Origin: Trichormus_B sp936914905
GTDB lineage: Bacteria; Cyanobacteriota; Cyanobacteriia; Cyanobacteriales; Nostocaceae
Length of the DNA stretch: 64,000 nucleotides
NCBI RefSeq assembly: GCF_039871975.1
Contig: NZ_JBDPLL010000001.1
Direction: 5' to 3' (one strand)
Shown one piece after another: positions 28,874-38,124 of the stretch. Below the pieces are notes generated by a model. It saw only the letters and a list, made by a program, of their open reading frames with translations. It made no database searches and was not told the origin of the DNA. The position numbers were made by a program, and so were the translations under genes. Within the stretch, counting starts at the first letter, position 1. Each line of letters begins with the position of its first letter.

Positions 28874-29068
28874 AACTGTTTACTCTCTGAGTGTAAGTGT
28901 GGCTTTTGGCTTGTCTTTGGTCTAGCGTGTTACATTATGTTACTTAATGATGCAATTAATTTTATTGCAAAATATTAATATATACAAAGTTTGAAAAAAA
29001 TTTCGTAAGGTTACAAAAAAATAGGACAGGTCTATTTTACCTGTCCACAAAATTGAAGATAAATTAAT

Positions 29069-29206
29069 TTATCTGAAACCAACTGCTGCTTGCCAAACGA
29101 AAGCAAGTAACAAGAAGAAAACAGGAATTACTGGGAGTACATCTACCAAGGGATCCAAGATTTGGTAAGCTTCAGGCAGTTTTGCTAAAAATAGTGCGGC
29201 TTCCAT
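29069..29206 (-). CDS. psbK: photosystem II protein K
   Basis: 45-aa photosystem II subunit with a short cleaved N-terminus and one membrane helix. MEAALFLAKLPEAYQILDPL leads into VLPVIPVFFLLLAFVWQAAV, and the end is GFR. This matches PsbK closely. It lies 157 bp downstream of tgt on the same strand, the usual cyanobacterial order. Confidence 0.96.
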   Translation of the reverse strand: MEAALFLAKLPEAYQILDPLVDVLPVIPVFFLLLAFVWQAAVGFR

Positions 29207-29329
29207 GTTTGTTTAAATCCAACTAATCCAACACATCTTTCATAATTGACAAGTATCTTAACATGGTTTAGTCATTAGTTAATGGTTTACTCATTAGTTA
29301 TTAGTCGTTACTTATTGGGGACTGGGGAA

Positions 29330-29352
29330 GATGGGAAAATTACTTCCCCATC
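29330..29352 (-). terminator. hairpin at the tgt 3' end
   Basis: gatgggaa and ttccccatc can pair around aattac just after the tgt stop codon. The surrounding ggggactgggg words are dispersed-repeat sequence, so this may be a repeat and not a dedicated terminator. Confidence 0.4.
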
Positions 29353-29363
29353 TTCTCCAGCCC

Positions 29364-30485
29364 CTACTCCCCAGTCACCTCTTCATCTTTTAGCCAGTGG
29401 CCGAAGTCTGTAAGAAAACGATCACTCAAAATTGACTCGCGGATCTTTTGGGTGAAGCGAACTAATTCGGTGATATTATGAATGCTTAATAATGTGTAAG
29501 CTAATATTTCTTGCGATCGCACTAAATGAGAAATATAAGCACGACTGAAATTTTGACAACTATAACAAGGGCAAGTTTCATCTAATGGTGTAAAATCTTC
29601 ACGAAACTTAGCATTTTTCAAGTTCCATCTTTCACCTGATACTATCGCTGTTGCGTGTCGCGCCCACCTGGTGGGGATGACGCAATCAAATAAATCTACA
29701 CCAGAAGCGATCGCTATGGCCATTTCTCGATAGGTACCTACACCCATCAAATAACGGGGTTTATGATGTGGTAACAGTGGGGCTGTGGTCTTCACAATTT
29801 CTGCCATTAACTCCGGTGGTTCACCCACGCTCACCCCACCAATAGCGTATCCTGGCATATCTAATTTTGCTAGGGCTTCCGCAGCACAAGCGCGTACATC
29901 CAAATACACACTACCTTGAACGATGGGAAATAACGCTTGATCAGTGCGCTGATGTGCAACTATACAACGTTCTAACCAGTGGTAAGTGCGGTATGTGGCT
30001 ACTTCCACCTCTTGACGGGTAGCGGGATAGGGAGGACATTCATCAAAAGCCATGATGACATCTGCCCCTAAAATATTTTGAATTTCTATGGAACGTTCTG
30101 GTGTTAATTTAACTATTTGTCCGTCATGAGGTGAGCGAAAAGTAACACCTTCTTCTGTAACATTCCGCATCTCACTGAGACTGAAAACTTGAAACCCACC
30201 GGAATCTGTGAGTATGGGACCATTCCAGCCCATAAACTTGTGCAGTCCACCACCTGCAGCTACAATTGCTTCTCCTGGTTGAAGATGCAAATGATAGGTA
30301 TTAGATAAAACCATTTGTGCTCCAGTATCTTTCAGTTGAGCAGGGGTAATGGTTTTAACATTTGCCAGTGTTCCTACAGGCATAAATCTGGGAGTTTCTA
30401 CAGGCCCGTGAGGAGTGGAAAATACTCCCGCTCTGGCTTTAGTCTGACTACAGGTAGCTAGAAGTTGAAAAGAAAAATTAGTCAT
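29364..30485 (-). CDS. tgt: tRNA-guanine transglycosylase
   Basis: 373 aa. Exchanges guanine-34 for preQ1 in tRNAs with GUN anticodons during queuosine synthesis. Catalytic Asp94 is in LTDSGGFQVFSL. The nucleophile Asp (about residue 268) is in SGVDLFDCVIPTRWARHAT. Zinc ligands are in TCPCYSCQNFSRAYISHL. All motifs are intact. The last residues (EEVTGE) are encoded by dispersed-repeat sequence. It is followed by psbK and preceded at 51 bp by a conserved hypothetical gene. Confidence 0.96.
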   Translation of the reverse strand: MTNFSFQLLATCSQTKARAGVFSTPHGPVETPRFMPVGTLANVKTITPAQLKDTGAQMVLSNTYHLHLQPGEAIVAAGGGLHKFMGWNGPILTDSGGFQVFSLSEMRNVTEEGVTFRSPHDGQIVKLTPERSIEIQNILGADVIMAFDECPPYPATRQEVEVATYRTYHWLERCIVAHQRTDQALFPIVQGSVYLDVRACAAEALAKLDMPGYAIGGVSVGEPPELMAEIVKTTAPLLPHHKPRYLMGVGTYREMAIAIASGVDLFDCVIPTRWARHATAIVSGERWNLKNAKFREDFTPLDETCPCYSCQNFSRAYISHLVRSQEILAYTLLSIHNITELVRFTQKIRESILSDRFLTDFGHWLKDEEVTGE

Positions 30486-30536
30486 GAGTCATGAGTCATT
30501 ATTAGTCATTGGTCATTGGGTTGATGCTCCCTTTTC

Positions 30537-30989
30537 TTAAAAGCAATCAGAACAATCATCATCAATTTCTGCGTCCCATCTTGCTGATAGTACTTGATCC
30601 ATCATTGCTTCTATGGTGGTAGCTTGAAAGTAGCGCTCGCATCGTTCTTGTAATGGTGTAGACAGGGGAATTAAACGCAAACAGATATCTTCTTGGATTA
30701 AATCAAAGAAAGATTCTTTTTCGGATGGCTGTTTTAATTCCAGGCAGTCAAAACTATTAATATTAAGATACAAGGCATTATTAGCAACGATTGTAGATCT
30801 TTGATGATGAACAAATACTTCCATTACATCCCCGTCACCTTCGCTCAGTAGCTTGTTGTCTTGGGTGTAGATGTAGTGGACTCGACCTAAATCAGTCAGT
30901 AATCGTCTGATGTCGAGCTTATTGACTATAATGCCAGTGTTAACAATACACGGAGCGGGTATCCTGGTGTCGGGTAGATGATGACTCAT
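30537..30989 (-). CDS. 150-aa conserved cyanobacterial protein of unknown function
   Basis: Soluble, acidic protein with IPAPCIVNTGIIVNKLDIRR near the start, and VHYIYTQDNKLLSEGDGDVM then FVHHQRSTIVANNALYLNIN. The end is Cys/Asp-rich (DDDCSDCF). No signal peptide or membrane span. I recognise it as a type of hypothetical protein kept in Nostocales next to tgt, but know no function. The gap to tgt is 51 bp, so the two may be one transcription unit. Confidence 0.7.
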   Translation of the reverse strand: MSHHLPDTRIPAPCIVNTGIIVNKLDIRRLLTDLGRVHYIYTQDNKLLSEGDGDVMEVFVHHQRSTIVANNALYLNINSFDCLELKQPSEKESFFDLIQEDICLRLIPLSTPLQERCERYFQATTIEAMMDQVLSARWDAEIDDDCSDCF

Positions 30990-31372
30990 AGAAAAATGGC
31001 TATTGAGGGAATGTGAGTGACAACACAGCTAAAAAGTCAATTGCCTAGCTTTTTGACCCCTACTATTTCCAAAATATCAACTTAGTAGGGTGATCGTCCA
31101 ACAATCCGAAGTCAACTACTTAGTTTGGATAATTACAAGCAGAGCATCCGAATCTACCCATGATTAATTTTTGCTGGTCTTGCCAGTAATAACTTTGTAT
31201 GAACTTTGACATTATCTCTTGTATACTAACTAAATTAGCATAACAAACTTTGTAGCTGAAGTCTCTATTTATGGCTGAAGCTTTACAAAAGGCTGGAATA
31301 TATATTTCTGGATGTTAATAGTGTAAATATTACTTAAGCAATTACATAAGTCTAGCTTTAATTATACTTTGT
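30990..31372. other. intergenic region between divergent genes
   Basis: 380 bp with no gene. It should contain promoters for the 150-aa gene/tgt unit and for cobS. No cobalamin riboswitch signature could be found. Confidence 0.5.
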
Positions 31373-32155
31373 ATGAACATAAATAAAATGTTGTATTGCT
31401 TCAAACAGCAACTGTTTGATTTGGTAGCAACTATAGTATTCTATACTGCTATTCCTCTACCGTATATCAAACCTTTGGAATTTGCTAGAGTAGCCTGTTT
31501 TGCCCCACTTGTAGGATTGATGATTGGGGGGATTTTAGGTTTATTAGATACAACATTTAATTATCTAAACTTCCCAGTATTAACTCGTAGTGCATTAGTA
31601 GTAATTATTTGGATCTTTACTACGGGTGGGATCCATTTAGATGGAGCAATGGATACTGCTGATGGGTTAGCGGTGACGAATCCAGAACGACGGTTACAGG
31701 TGATGGCTGATAGTGCTACGGGTGCGTTCGGAGCCATGAGTGCGATCGCTATAGTATTATTGAAAATAACTGCTTTGACAGATATGCCAGAAAATCGCTA
31801 CTTAGTATTAATAGCTGCTTGTAGCTGGGGACGGTGGGGACAACAAGTGGCTATTTGTCGATATCCTTACCTAAAACTAACAGGTAAAGGTGCATTGCAT
31901 AAACAGGCTATTCATTCTGAGCACGATTTATTACCAAGCTTATTGTTACTGCTGGGTTTGAGTGGTGTAATATGGTTCATTAATCCCCAAAATTTAGTTT
32001 TATCTGTGGGGATGATTTTAGCTGGGAGTGCGATCGCAACTTTAACAGCAGCGTGGTTTAATCATAAACTAGGTGGACATACAGGAGATACTTATGGGGC
32101 AGTAGTCGAGTGGACTGAAGCCTTATTTTTGTGTGTACTCACTAGTTTTAATTGA
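31373..32155 (+). CDS. cobS: adenosylcobinamide-GDP ribazoletransferase (cobalamin synthase)
   Basis: 260-aa polytopic membrane enzyme that joins the lower ligand (ribazole phosphate) to adenosylcobinamide-GDP, the last assembly step of cobalamin/pseudocobalamin. The signature GGIHLDGAMDTADGLA is at 85-100 and MADSATGAFGAMSAI at 111-125. About six hydrophobic segments follow. Intact. The protein start at ATG 31373 has no clear ribosome site and a GTG/ATG slightly downstream (ATG 31388) cannot be excluded. Confidence 0.93.
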   Translation: MNINKMLYCFKQQLFDLVATIVFYTAIPLPYIKPLEFARVACFAPLVGLMIGGILGLLDTTFNYLNFPVLTRSALVVIIWIFTTGGIHLDGAMDTADGLAVTNPERRLQVMADSATGAFGAMSAIAIVLLKITALTDMPENRYLVLIAACSWGRWGQQVAICRYPYLKLTGKGALHKQAIHSEHDLLPSLLLLLGLSGVIWFINPQNLVLSVGMILAGSAIATLTAAWFNHKLGGHTGDTYGAVVEWTEALFLCVLTSFN

Positions 32156-32484
32156 ATAAAAATTATTATATCTGTTTGGGCATCATAAGTTCCCACTAAT
32201 CTAGGTGCGAAAATTCCCTAGAAGTTTGATTTAGTAAACATTTTTTAAACATATTTTTTTGTACCAGATCCTAAAATGTGGTTTCCTGCTGTATTTAAGC
32301 TAGTTCAGCATTGGTAAATACTTACAGATAATGATATATATAAAATTTTATATAATAAATACTAATCAAGTCTATTTATATCTCCAAGCCTTATTTATTA
32401 GATACCAAACCTATTTAATGTATCTCCCTGTTGGAAGTCATAGGTATTGATAAAACTTAGACAAAAATAGACTTTTAATGTAAT
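32156..32484. other. intergenic sequence before the IS66 remnant
   Basis: AT-rich, nothing recognised. Confidence 0.5.
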
Positions 32485-33710
32485 GTAAGGATTCAGGTCG
32501 AAGCTAGAGGGATTAAAGAAGGTGTCTGCAAAGCAGAGTTAACCATCCCTTTGATAGGTTGGTCAAAAAACTCAATTAGAGACAGTGCTTGAGGGCGACA
32601 AGTTTGTATAACCGTCAATAAATTGGCAGTATGTTGCAATCGCTCCATAGAAATAGAACCATCACAGACTTTTCCTTTTGTCAGTGGTAAAGGTAACGTT
32701 AGTTCAGCTAAATAATTAGCAAGGTCTATTGGGTAAGGAAGGTAAAAGTTTACCAGGTTTCCCTCCGGCTTTATCAATGAATGAATAGAAGATTCAACTT
32801 TTGGTTGAAACTAGCATGCCCAAGTCAAGAATTCATCAAGGTTTTGGGTTTGTTGGAATAAAGCGTAGTTTTTAAAACCTTCATCTATCAGGTCGATGAA
32901 TTGTGTGCCAATTGCTTGGTGATTTCAGCTAGGAATCTTGATGAGTTTCTTGAAGTGACGGAGTAGATATGCCTGACATTTGTATTGAGCTTTGACTGGA
33001 TCACCGTTATAGGCAGTAAAGTCATCACAACTGAGTACACCAGAGTAACTATAATCCACAATGGATTCTAATTCAGCAGGAGAACGAGTATCAGGACCAT
33101 AAAATCAAGGGAAGTCAGTATTGGCAAAAATCCATAACCATTCTTTCACCCCTTTGACTACCCAGGATGTTTTATCCGCAAGGATATAGGCTGGGTTTGT
33201 TTTATCCACTGTTTGAGGCTATCAATACTTTGAGCCACTTTTATTGGTTAGCCAAACAATTCCCCCTGAAGACACCATCTACACACTTGTGGCCCCAGGA
33301 TCTCAAATCTATCTACTCCACCAAACTCCCTTCTCGTTTTTCCCCTATGGCCTGCTTGTCCTCCTGATTTCTGTTTTGGTATTTGGTTTTATTCTGGTTT
33401 ATCTTGTTGTTTGTTCTCGGTTTTTTTGAGGATGTCTCCCGACGGCGGTTTCCATAATATGATGCTGTCTAAATCTCTACTGACTTTGAGTTTCTCTATT
33501 TTTTTTTCCAGTTCTACTACTCTATTTGTTAGCTTCTCTATACTTTTCCCCTGCTTAATGGGGAATAGTAATGATTTCTACCAGTTGCTCTGTTGCCAAC
33601 TGCTTCAATATCTCTGTGTAAGTTTTCGTGGCAGGTTCTTTTCCATAACTGCTTGCTACATTCTCCCTCACCTATCACACTTGTTAATACCTGACCACCT
33701 CAATCCTTAT
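32485..33710 (-). mobile_element. IS66-family element, copy 1 (internally deleted, dead)
   Basis: Ends gtaaggattcaggt (32485) and the inverse of ataaggattgaggtgg (33710) are imperfect terminal inverted repeats. The transposase C-terminus is at 32493-32777 (LPYPIDLANYLAELTLPLPL, SMERLQHTANLLTVIQTC). Compared with copy 2, about 290 bp are missing at 33239/33240, where gagccact is joined directly to tttattggttagcc. Stops and frameshifts elsewhere. No 8-bp target duplication is recognisable. The right end is 16 bp from the stop codon of the DUF4332 relic. Confidence 0.8.
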
Positions 33711-33725
33711 CTTTTAACCTGTCAC

Positions 33726-34151
33726 CTATTTATTAGCAGTCACAAAAGTTCGCGCTTGTTGACTCCACTGCTTTATTAAAAGTATACCTGGATACAAATC
33801 ACGTCTCTGCAATGTTGCTACCTGCAAACGTAGAACTTGTTGATATACTCTATGAGTAGGAATTTGTGCCAATTGTACCACAGAAATGACACCAGCATGA
33901 AGTAATAAACCACAATATTGTGTACCCACACTAGGAATACGTGCTCAATCTGCTAAGGCTATCCATTTATTTACATATTGAAGATGTACTTGCAATTTAC
34001 TCGCCAAAGCTAACGTTGTTTCTGGCGTTTTTCGATGTTTAAATAACGCCCCAGTCGTACTAATACCAAAATCTAATAATTGGTTTTGTTCCGTTGCATT
34101 TAATCCTGGTAAATTTTCAATCGGCCAGTCAGCATTTAATCTTAAACTCAT
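33726..34151 (-). pseudogene. DUF4332-family protein with one nonsense codon
   Basis: DUF4332 proteins have helix-hairpin-helix-like repeats and no settled function. The frame from ATG 34151 reads MSLRLNADWPIENLPGLNAT, then LDFGISTTGALFKHRKTPET and WIALAD. A TGA at 33942-33944 follows, then the same frame continues ARIPSVGTQYCGLLLHAG to the end. Only one codon separates it from an intact 141-residue gene. Confidence 0.75.
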
Positions 34152-34200
34152 ATCATTTCTTCCTTCTCTTTGTGTCTCTGCGTCTCTGGGTGAGAAACAA

Positions 34201-35001
34201 CTAACTTCTAATTAACTCACCACGCATCACAGTTATAGCTTGTCCAGCCAAAAAAACACGATCATCGCCAATATACCTTACCTTAACTATACCACCCCGA
34301 TTAGAAGCCTGATAAGCTAAAAATTCATCTTTATTTAACCTATTTCGCCAAAATGGTGCTAAACAACAATGGGCTGAACCAGTGACCGGATCTTCATTAA
34401 TGCCTACTCCTGGTGCAAAAAAACGCGAAATGAAATCATAATCTGAACTAGAATCCGTCAAAGTAGTAACTATCACCTTACCAAGTGGTAACATTTTCAT
34501 TTGTTGAAAATTGGGTTGCATTTCTCGTACCAAATCTTCAGATGCAACTTCTACTAAATAACCCAGTGAATTTAAATATACAGCCTGACATTCTACACCT
34601 AGAATATCATTTAATTCTGCTGGTGTGGCAATTGCTTGGGAATGATTGACCGGAAAATTTAACTCTATCCAATCACCTTGAAGTTTAGCAGTTAATATGC
34701 CGCTTTTAGTTGCAAACTCTGCTTCTTCATCAGGTGATAAATGTCCTTCTGACCATAATACATGGGCGCTGGCTAAAGTGCCATGACCACAAAGGAGAAC
34801 TTCTAGGCTTGGAGTAAACCAACGTAAGTTATATTTATCGTTTTGTTTAATTAAAAAGGCTGTTTCTGATAAGTTCATTTCCTGGGCTATTTTTTGCATC
34901 CAGTCATCTGGTTGAGAAGTTTCTAATACGCATACTGCCGCAGGATTTCCTTTAAATGGTATGTTAGTGAAGGTATCAACTTGGGTAATTGTTTGGTTCA
35001 T
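34201..35001 (-). CDS. PhzF-family isomerase/epimerase
   Basis: 266 aa, normal length for PhzF-like proteins with two diaminopimelate-epimerase-type domains. The catalytic Glu46 is in EMNLSETAFLI. The second-half motifs FAPGVGINEDPVTGSAHCC are intact. In phenazine producers PhzF isomerises dihydro-3-hydroxyanthranilate. In cyanobacteria without phenazine genes the substrate is unknown. It stands alone, divergent from cobL by 54 bp, which leaves room for a shared promoter region. Confidence 0.88.
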   Translation of the reverse strand: MNQTITQVDTFTNIPFKGNPAAVCVLETSQPDDWMQKIAQEMNLSETAFLIKQNDKYNLRWFTPSLEVLLCGHGTLASAHVLWSEGHLSPDEEAEFATKSGILTAKLQGDWIELNFPVNHSQAIATPAELNDILGVECQAVYLNSLGYLVEVASEDLVREMQPNFQQMKMLPLGKVIVTTLTDSSSDYDFISRFFAPGVGINEDPVTGSAHCCLAPFWRNRLNKDEFLAYQASNRGGIVKVRYIGDDRVFLAGQAITVMRGELIRS

Positions 35002-35055
35002 AAAATCAGGAAGAATTAAAAATTATTTCATACGTAGGCGCAAAGAGAGGGTTTC

Positions 35056-36306
35056 TTGAGTAAAAAATGGTTGTCGATAATTGGTATAGGTGAGGATGGA
35101 ATTGAGGGATTAAGTCTGATGGCTCGTTCTCTCTTTGACCAAGCTCATATTATCATAGGTGGTGAACGTCATTTAGCAATCTTGTCTCCAAATGACACTA
35201 GGGAAAAGATTATTTGGAAGTCTCCTTTTCAGGATTCCATAGCAGAAATTGTTCAACGTCGGGGTGAATCAATTTGCATTTTAGCTAGTGGCGACCCTAT
35301 GTGTTATGGTGTGGGTGCAACTATTCTCAAGCATATTCCTATTGCAGAAGTTTCTATTATTCCCTCTCTTTCAGCTTTTAGTTTGGCTTGTTCTCGGTTG
35401 GGATGGAATTTCACGGAGGTGGACTGTTTAAGTTTATGCGGTCGTCCTACTTATTTACTACAATCTTATATTTATCCTGGTGCAAAGTTATTGATTTTGA
35501 GTGAGGGTAAAAATACACCGAGAATTGTAGCGGGAATTTTAAGAAAGCGGGGTTATGGTGATAGTAAATTTACTGTTTTAGAAAGAATGGGTGGTATTCA
35601 TGAGAGGATTTTAACAGGTACTGCGGCTAATTGGAATGAAACAGATATTGCAGCTTTAAATACTATTGCGGTGGAATGTATTGCTGATTGGGAAACAGTT
35701 GCTTTATCGAGTTTTCCGGGTTTACCAGATCATGCTTTTCACCATGATGGACAGTTGACGAAGCGGGAAGTGAGGGCGGTGACTTTATCAAGTTTAGCAC
35801 CTTTACCGGGGGAGTTACTCTGGGATATTGGGGCAGGTTGTGGTTCTATTTCTATAGAATGGATGCGGAGTAATTTGAAATGTCGTGCGATCGCAGTTGA
35901 ACAAAATTCCACTAGACTCAATTATATTGCCGACAATGCTGCTGCTTTGGGTACTCCCAATTTACAAATTATTGCCGGAAAAGCACCAGAAGTTATCCCA
36001 GATTTACCCACTCCTGACGCTATTTTTATCGGTGGTGGTGTGACAGCATCTGGACTTTTTGATATTTGTTGGAATGCGTTACGTCCTGGAGGGAGGATGG
36101 TTGCTAATGTTGTCACTTTGGAAGGAGAACACACTTTATTTCAGTGGTATGAAAAAGTTGGAGGAAATTTCACGCGCATTTCTATTCAACGCGCAGAACC
36201 TATTGGTAAGTTTTTAGGTTGGAAGGGAATGTCTCAAGTTACCCAATGGGTAGGATATAAGAATTCGAAATTCAAAATTCAGAATTTGAAATTAAATACT
36301 AATTAA
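35056..36306 (+). CDS. cobL: precorrin-6Y C5,15-methyltransferase (CbiE-CbiT fusion)
   Basis: 416-aa bifunctional enzyme that methylates C5 and C15 and decarboxylates the corrin ring in cobalamin synthesis. The N-terminal CbiE-type domain (about 1-200) has LSIIGIGEDGIEGLS and ILASGDPMCYGVGATIL. The C-terminal CbiT-type domain (about 215-400) has LLWDIGAGCGSISIEW, the SAM site. The start is TTG 35056 preceded by agagagg. The last residues (NSKFKIQNLKLN) are encoded by a short AT-rich repeat, a common extension of Nostocales genes. With cobS it shows an active B12 pathway. Confidence 0.92.
   Translation: MSKKWLSIIGIGEDGIEGLSLMARSLFDQAHIIIGGERHLAILSPNDTREKIIWKSPFQDSIAEIVQRRGESICILASGDPMCYGVGATILKHIPIAEVSIIPSLSAFSLACSRLGWNFTEVDCLSLCGRPTYLLQSYIYPGAKLLILSEGKNTPRIVAGILRKRGYGDSKFTVLERMGGIHERILTGTAANWNETDIAALNTIAVECIADWETVALSSFPGLPDHAFHHDGQLTKREVRAVTLSSLAPLPGELLWDIGAGCGSISIEWMRSNLKCRAIAVEQNSTRLNYIADNAAALGTPNLQIIAGKAPEVIPDLPTPDAIFIGGGVTASGLFDICWNALRPGGRMVANVVTLEGEHTLFQWYEKVGGNFTRISIQRAEPIGKFLGWKGMSQVTQWVGYKNSKFKIQNLKLNTN
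36255..36296. repeat. AT-rich short repeat forming the cobL 3' end
   Basis: attcgaaattcaaaattcag and onward, a member of the heptamer-like tandem repeats (attcaaa) scattered in Nostocales. It contributes the last codons of cobL. Confidence 0.6.
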
Positions 36307-36434
36307 ATAGTATTGATGATGGGAATTGAAACATTGAATGGAACAAAAAATACGTATATATAAAGGAAAAAATGAAATCTTTTTCATACTGATGAAAATA
36401 ATTATTAATTAACAGCATATAAACGCGAATGAAA

Positions 36435-37043
36435 TCAACCAATGGGATAATTACCAGGGTTTACTGCATGAATAAATTCACTACCGGAATGTGGTTTCCC
36501 TCTTTTATAGGCAGCTTCTTCTGGTTTTCCCCAACCCATTTGTAAAATTACTTCTAGAAAGTTCGTATTTTCCCATTTTATCAAACCTACCCATTCTGTT
36601 CTTCGGGCAATTCTTTCTACATCTAATTTGTTGATTCTTGCGTGTTGTTTGCCATTACTAACACTTAAATATAATTCCATCTCAGATGTAATTTCCTGCC
36701 AAAATTCGAGCATGGAATCTCTCGCTTTTGTCAATATTTCTAAATCAGAGTTTAATGCAATTAACTGTGCGTCAACTTCTGGATAATGCAACGTTTTACT
36801 TTTAAAATTCAAATTTTTCCAGACAATTCCAGAAACTAGATTTTCTCTTTGATATTCATGAATAGAGGCTTTAAAATCTTGATAGGCTGTGAACTTCTGT
36901 AGCCCTTCGGTTGTGATAAACTGGTCTATAACAGGATTGCCTGAAACTCTCACCTCTAACTTTAGGCGTTTTCCTTTCAAGCAAGCTTGGCGTTCTGCTG
37001 CTAAAATTTGGATGAGTTCCTGGGTAGTATAAACTTTGGACAT
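36435..37043 (-). CDS. 202-aa hypothetical protein
   Basis: Intact frame from ATG 37043. It starts SKVYTTQELIQILAAERQAC, with a Lys/Arg-rich N-terminal third and later LEFWQEITSEMELYLSVSNG and RRTEWVGLIKWENTNFLEVI. No signal peptide, membrane span or known motif. I do not recognise a characterised family. Similar sequences are, to my memory, restricted to cyanobacteria. No operon partner. Confidence 0.65.
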   Translation of the reverse strand: MSKVYTTQELIQILAAERQACLKGKRLKLEVRVSGNPVIDQFITTEGLQKFTAYQDFKASIHEYQRENLVSGIVWKNLNFKSKTLHYPEVDAQLIALNSDLEILTKARDSMLEFWQEITSEMELYLSVSNGKQHARINKLDVERIARRTEWVGLIKWENTNFLEVILQMGWGKPEEAAYKRGKPHSGSEFIHAVNPGNYPIG

Positions 37044-37189
37044 CGGAACAAACCTAATTAGTTATTATTGATTGGTCATTGGTGATTGGTCAGCTGTAGT
37101 TTAAATATTATCTCTTGACAGCAATAGAAATGCAGTATCAGAACAAACGAAAATTTTCAACCTGGATATGAGAAATGATGAAGATAGAA

Positions 37190-37215
37190 AATAAGTCCGC
37201 ATCAGCGGACTTATT
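37190..37215 (-). terminator. 11-bp perfect hairpin, probable terminator
   Basis: aataagtccgc / gcggacttatt with loop atca lies about 130 bp downstream of the minus-strand thylakoid gene and is followed on that strand by a T-rich stretch. It shares its core with the hairpin at 3382-3403. Confidence 0.5.
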
Positions 37216-37259
37216 TATATTTAAACACCTTTGTGTATTTTTTGTAAAAAAAAAGCAAA

Positions 37260-37340
37260 TTGCAGATCAATGAGGTACAGAATCTAAATTGAAACCTAGA
37301 CAGCAAGAGAGTTTTACTCCTGACTCCTGACTCCTGTTGT
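37260..37340 (-). repeat. 88-bp dispersed repeat, copy 3 (inverse)
   Basis: Inverse of the copies at 17429 and 26763. It ends exactly before the stop codon of the downstream gene, at ctcctgttgta. Confidence 0.85.
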
Positions 37341-37342
37341 AT

Positions 37343-37936
37343 CTACTGACTCAACTCACTGCTATATTCATTAAATGAACGCTGCTTAAACTCAATTGAT
37401 TGCTCACGGGGTAATAAATTAAACACTTCTCTAAATTTATCGTCTATCTCTTCAAAAGGTACTTGACCTGTTTTGTTCAAGATGACTTTTCCCGACTGGT
37501 CAAAGAGGACAACTTGTGGTACTGCTCCTGAATAGTAATATCCTGGTTCTGTGGGGTCGTAGGTTTCTTTCATGGGGATAGTATCAACACCGATGGGAAT
37601 AATCTCCGCAGCCCGTCCATAGAATGCTTGTGTTTGAGAAATAAAGACCGCATATTGTTTACAATCGCTGCTATCATCCACATAAAATGCCAGCATTGTG
37701 GGTTTATGTTCTGCTAAAGTTTGAGCTAGAGTTAGTTTGGAAGGTACTAGGGAACCATTACCTGCAAAAACTACGAAAATGTTACCTTCATACCTATCAT
37801 CTTTCATACCTGCAAAAGCTGGCTGCATACCTATCATGAATATGCAAAGCAGCAATAAGAGGGATTTTGACACTAACCGTTGCCAGTTAGCAATTATTTT
37901 AGTTTGTACAAAAAGCCACTTTATGCTATTCATCAA
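37343..37936 (-). CDS. thylakoid PSI-accumulation-type, thioredoxin-like exported protein
   Basis: 197 aa. A hydrophobic signal (about 20-42) ends in MQPAFAG, a good signal-peptidase site, so the protein is probably lumenal or periplasmic. The mature part has a thioredoxin-like order: NIFVVFAGNGSLVPSKLTLA, PTMLAFYVDDSSDCKQYAVF and GAVPQVVLFDQSGKVI. It lacks a CxxC, with a single Cys in SSDCKQ. I associate this with the cyanobacterial family annotated as 'thylakoid membrane photosystem I accumulation factor', from memory. Intact. Its 3' end abuts a dispersed repeat. Confidence 0.65.
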   Translation of the reverse strand: MMNSIKWLFVQTKIIANWQRLVSKSLLLLLCIFMIGMQPAFAGMKDDRYEGNIFVVFAGNGSLVPSKLTLAQTLAEHKPTMLAFYVDDSSDCKQYAVFISQTQAFYGRAAEIIPIGVDTIPMKETYDPTEPGYYYSGAVPQVVLFDQSGKVILNKTGQVPFEEIDDKFREVFNLLPREQSIEFKQRSFNEYSSELSQ

Positions 37937-38124
37937 CAGGAACCTTATTCAACTCTTTTGCCTAGATATATAATTACATCTAGGCGCTATTTTTCTACCA
38001 TAACTTGTAGTGGTCTTCTCTCTAGCATCAATTTTAAATTGTTGATGGCTAGTATTTTTTGCCAAGATTAGCTACACTGGCAAGATTAATTTTGTAATTT
38101 AAAGACCATTACTTAACAACTGCT

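Noticed and set aside
33167..33779. Three plus-strand frames rich in Phe/Leu/Ser
   Set aside because: They are antisense to IS66 copy 1. The same antisense frames recur in copy 2 (47213-47852) and copy 3 on the other strand.
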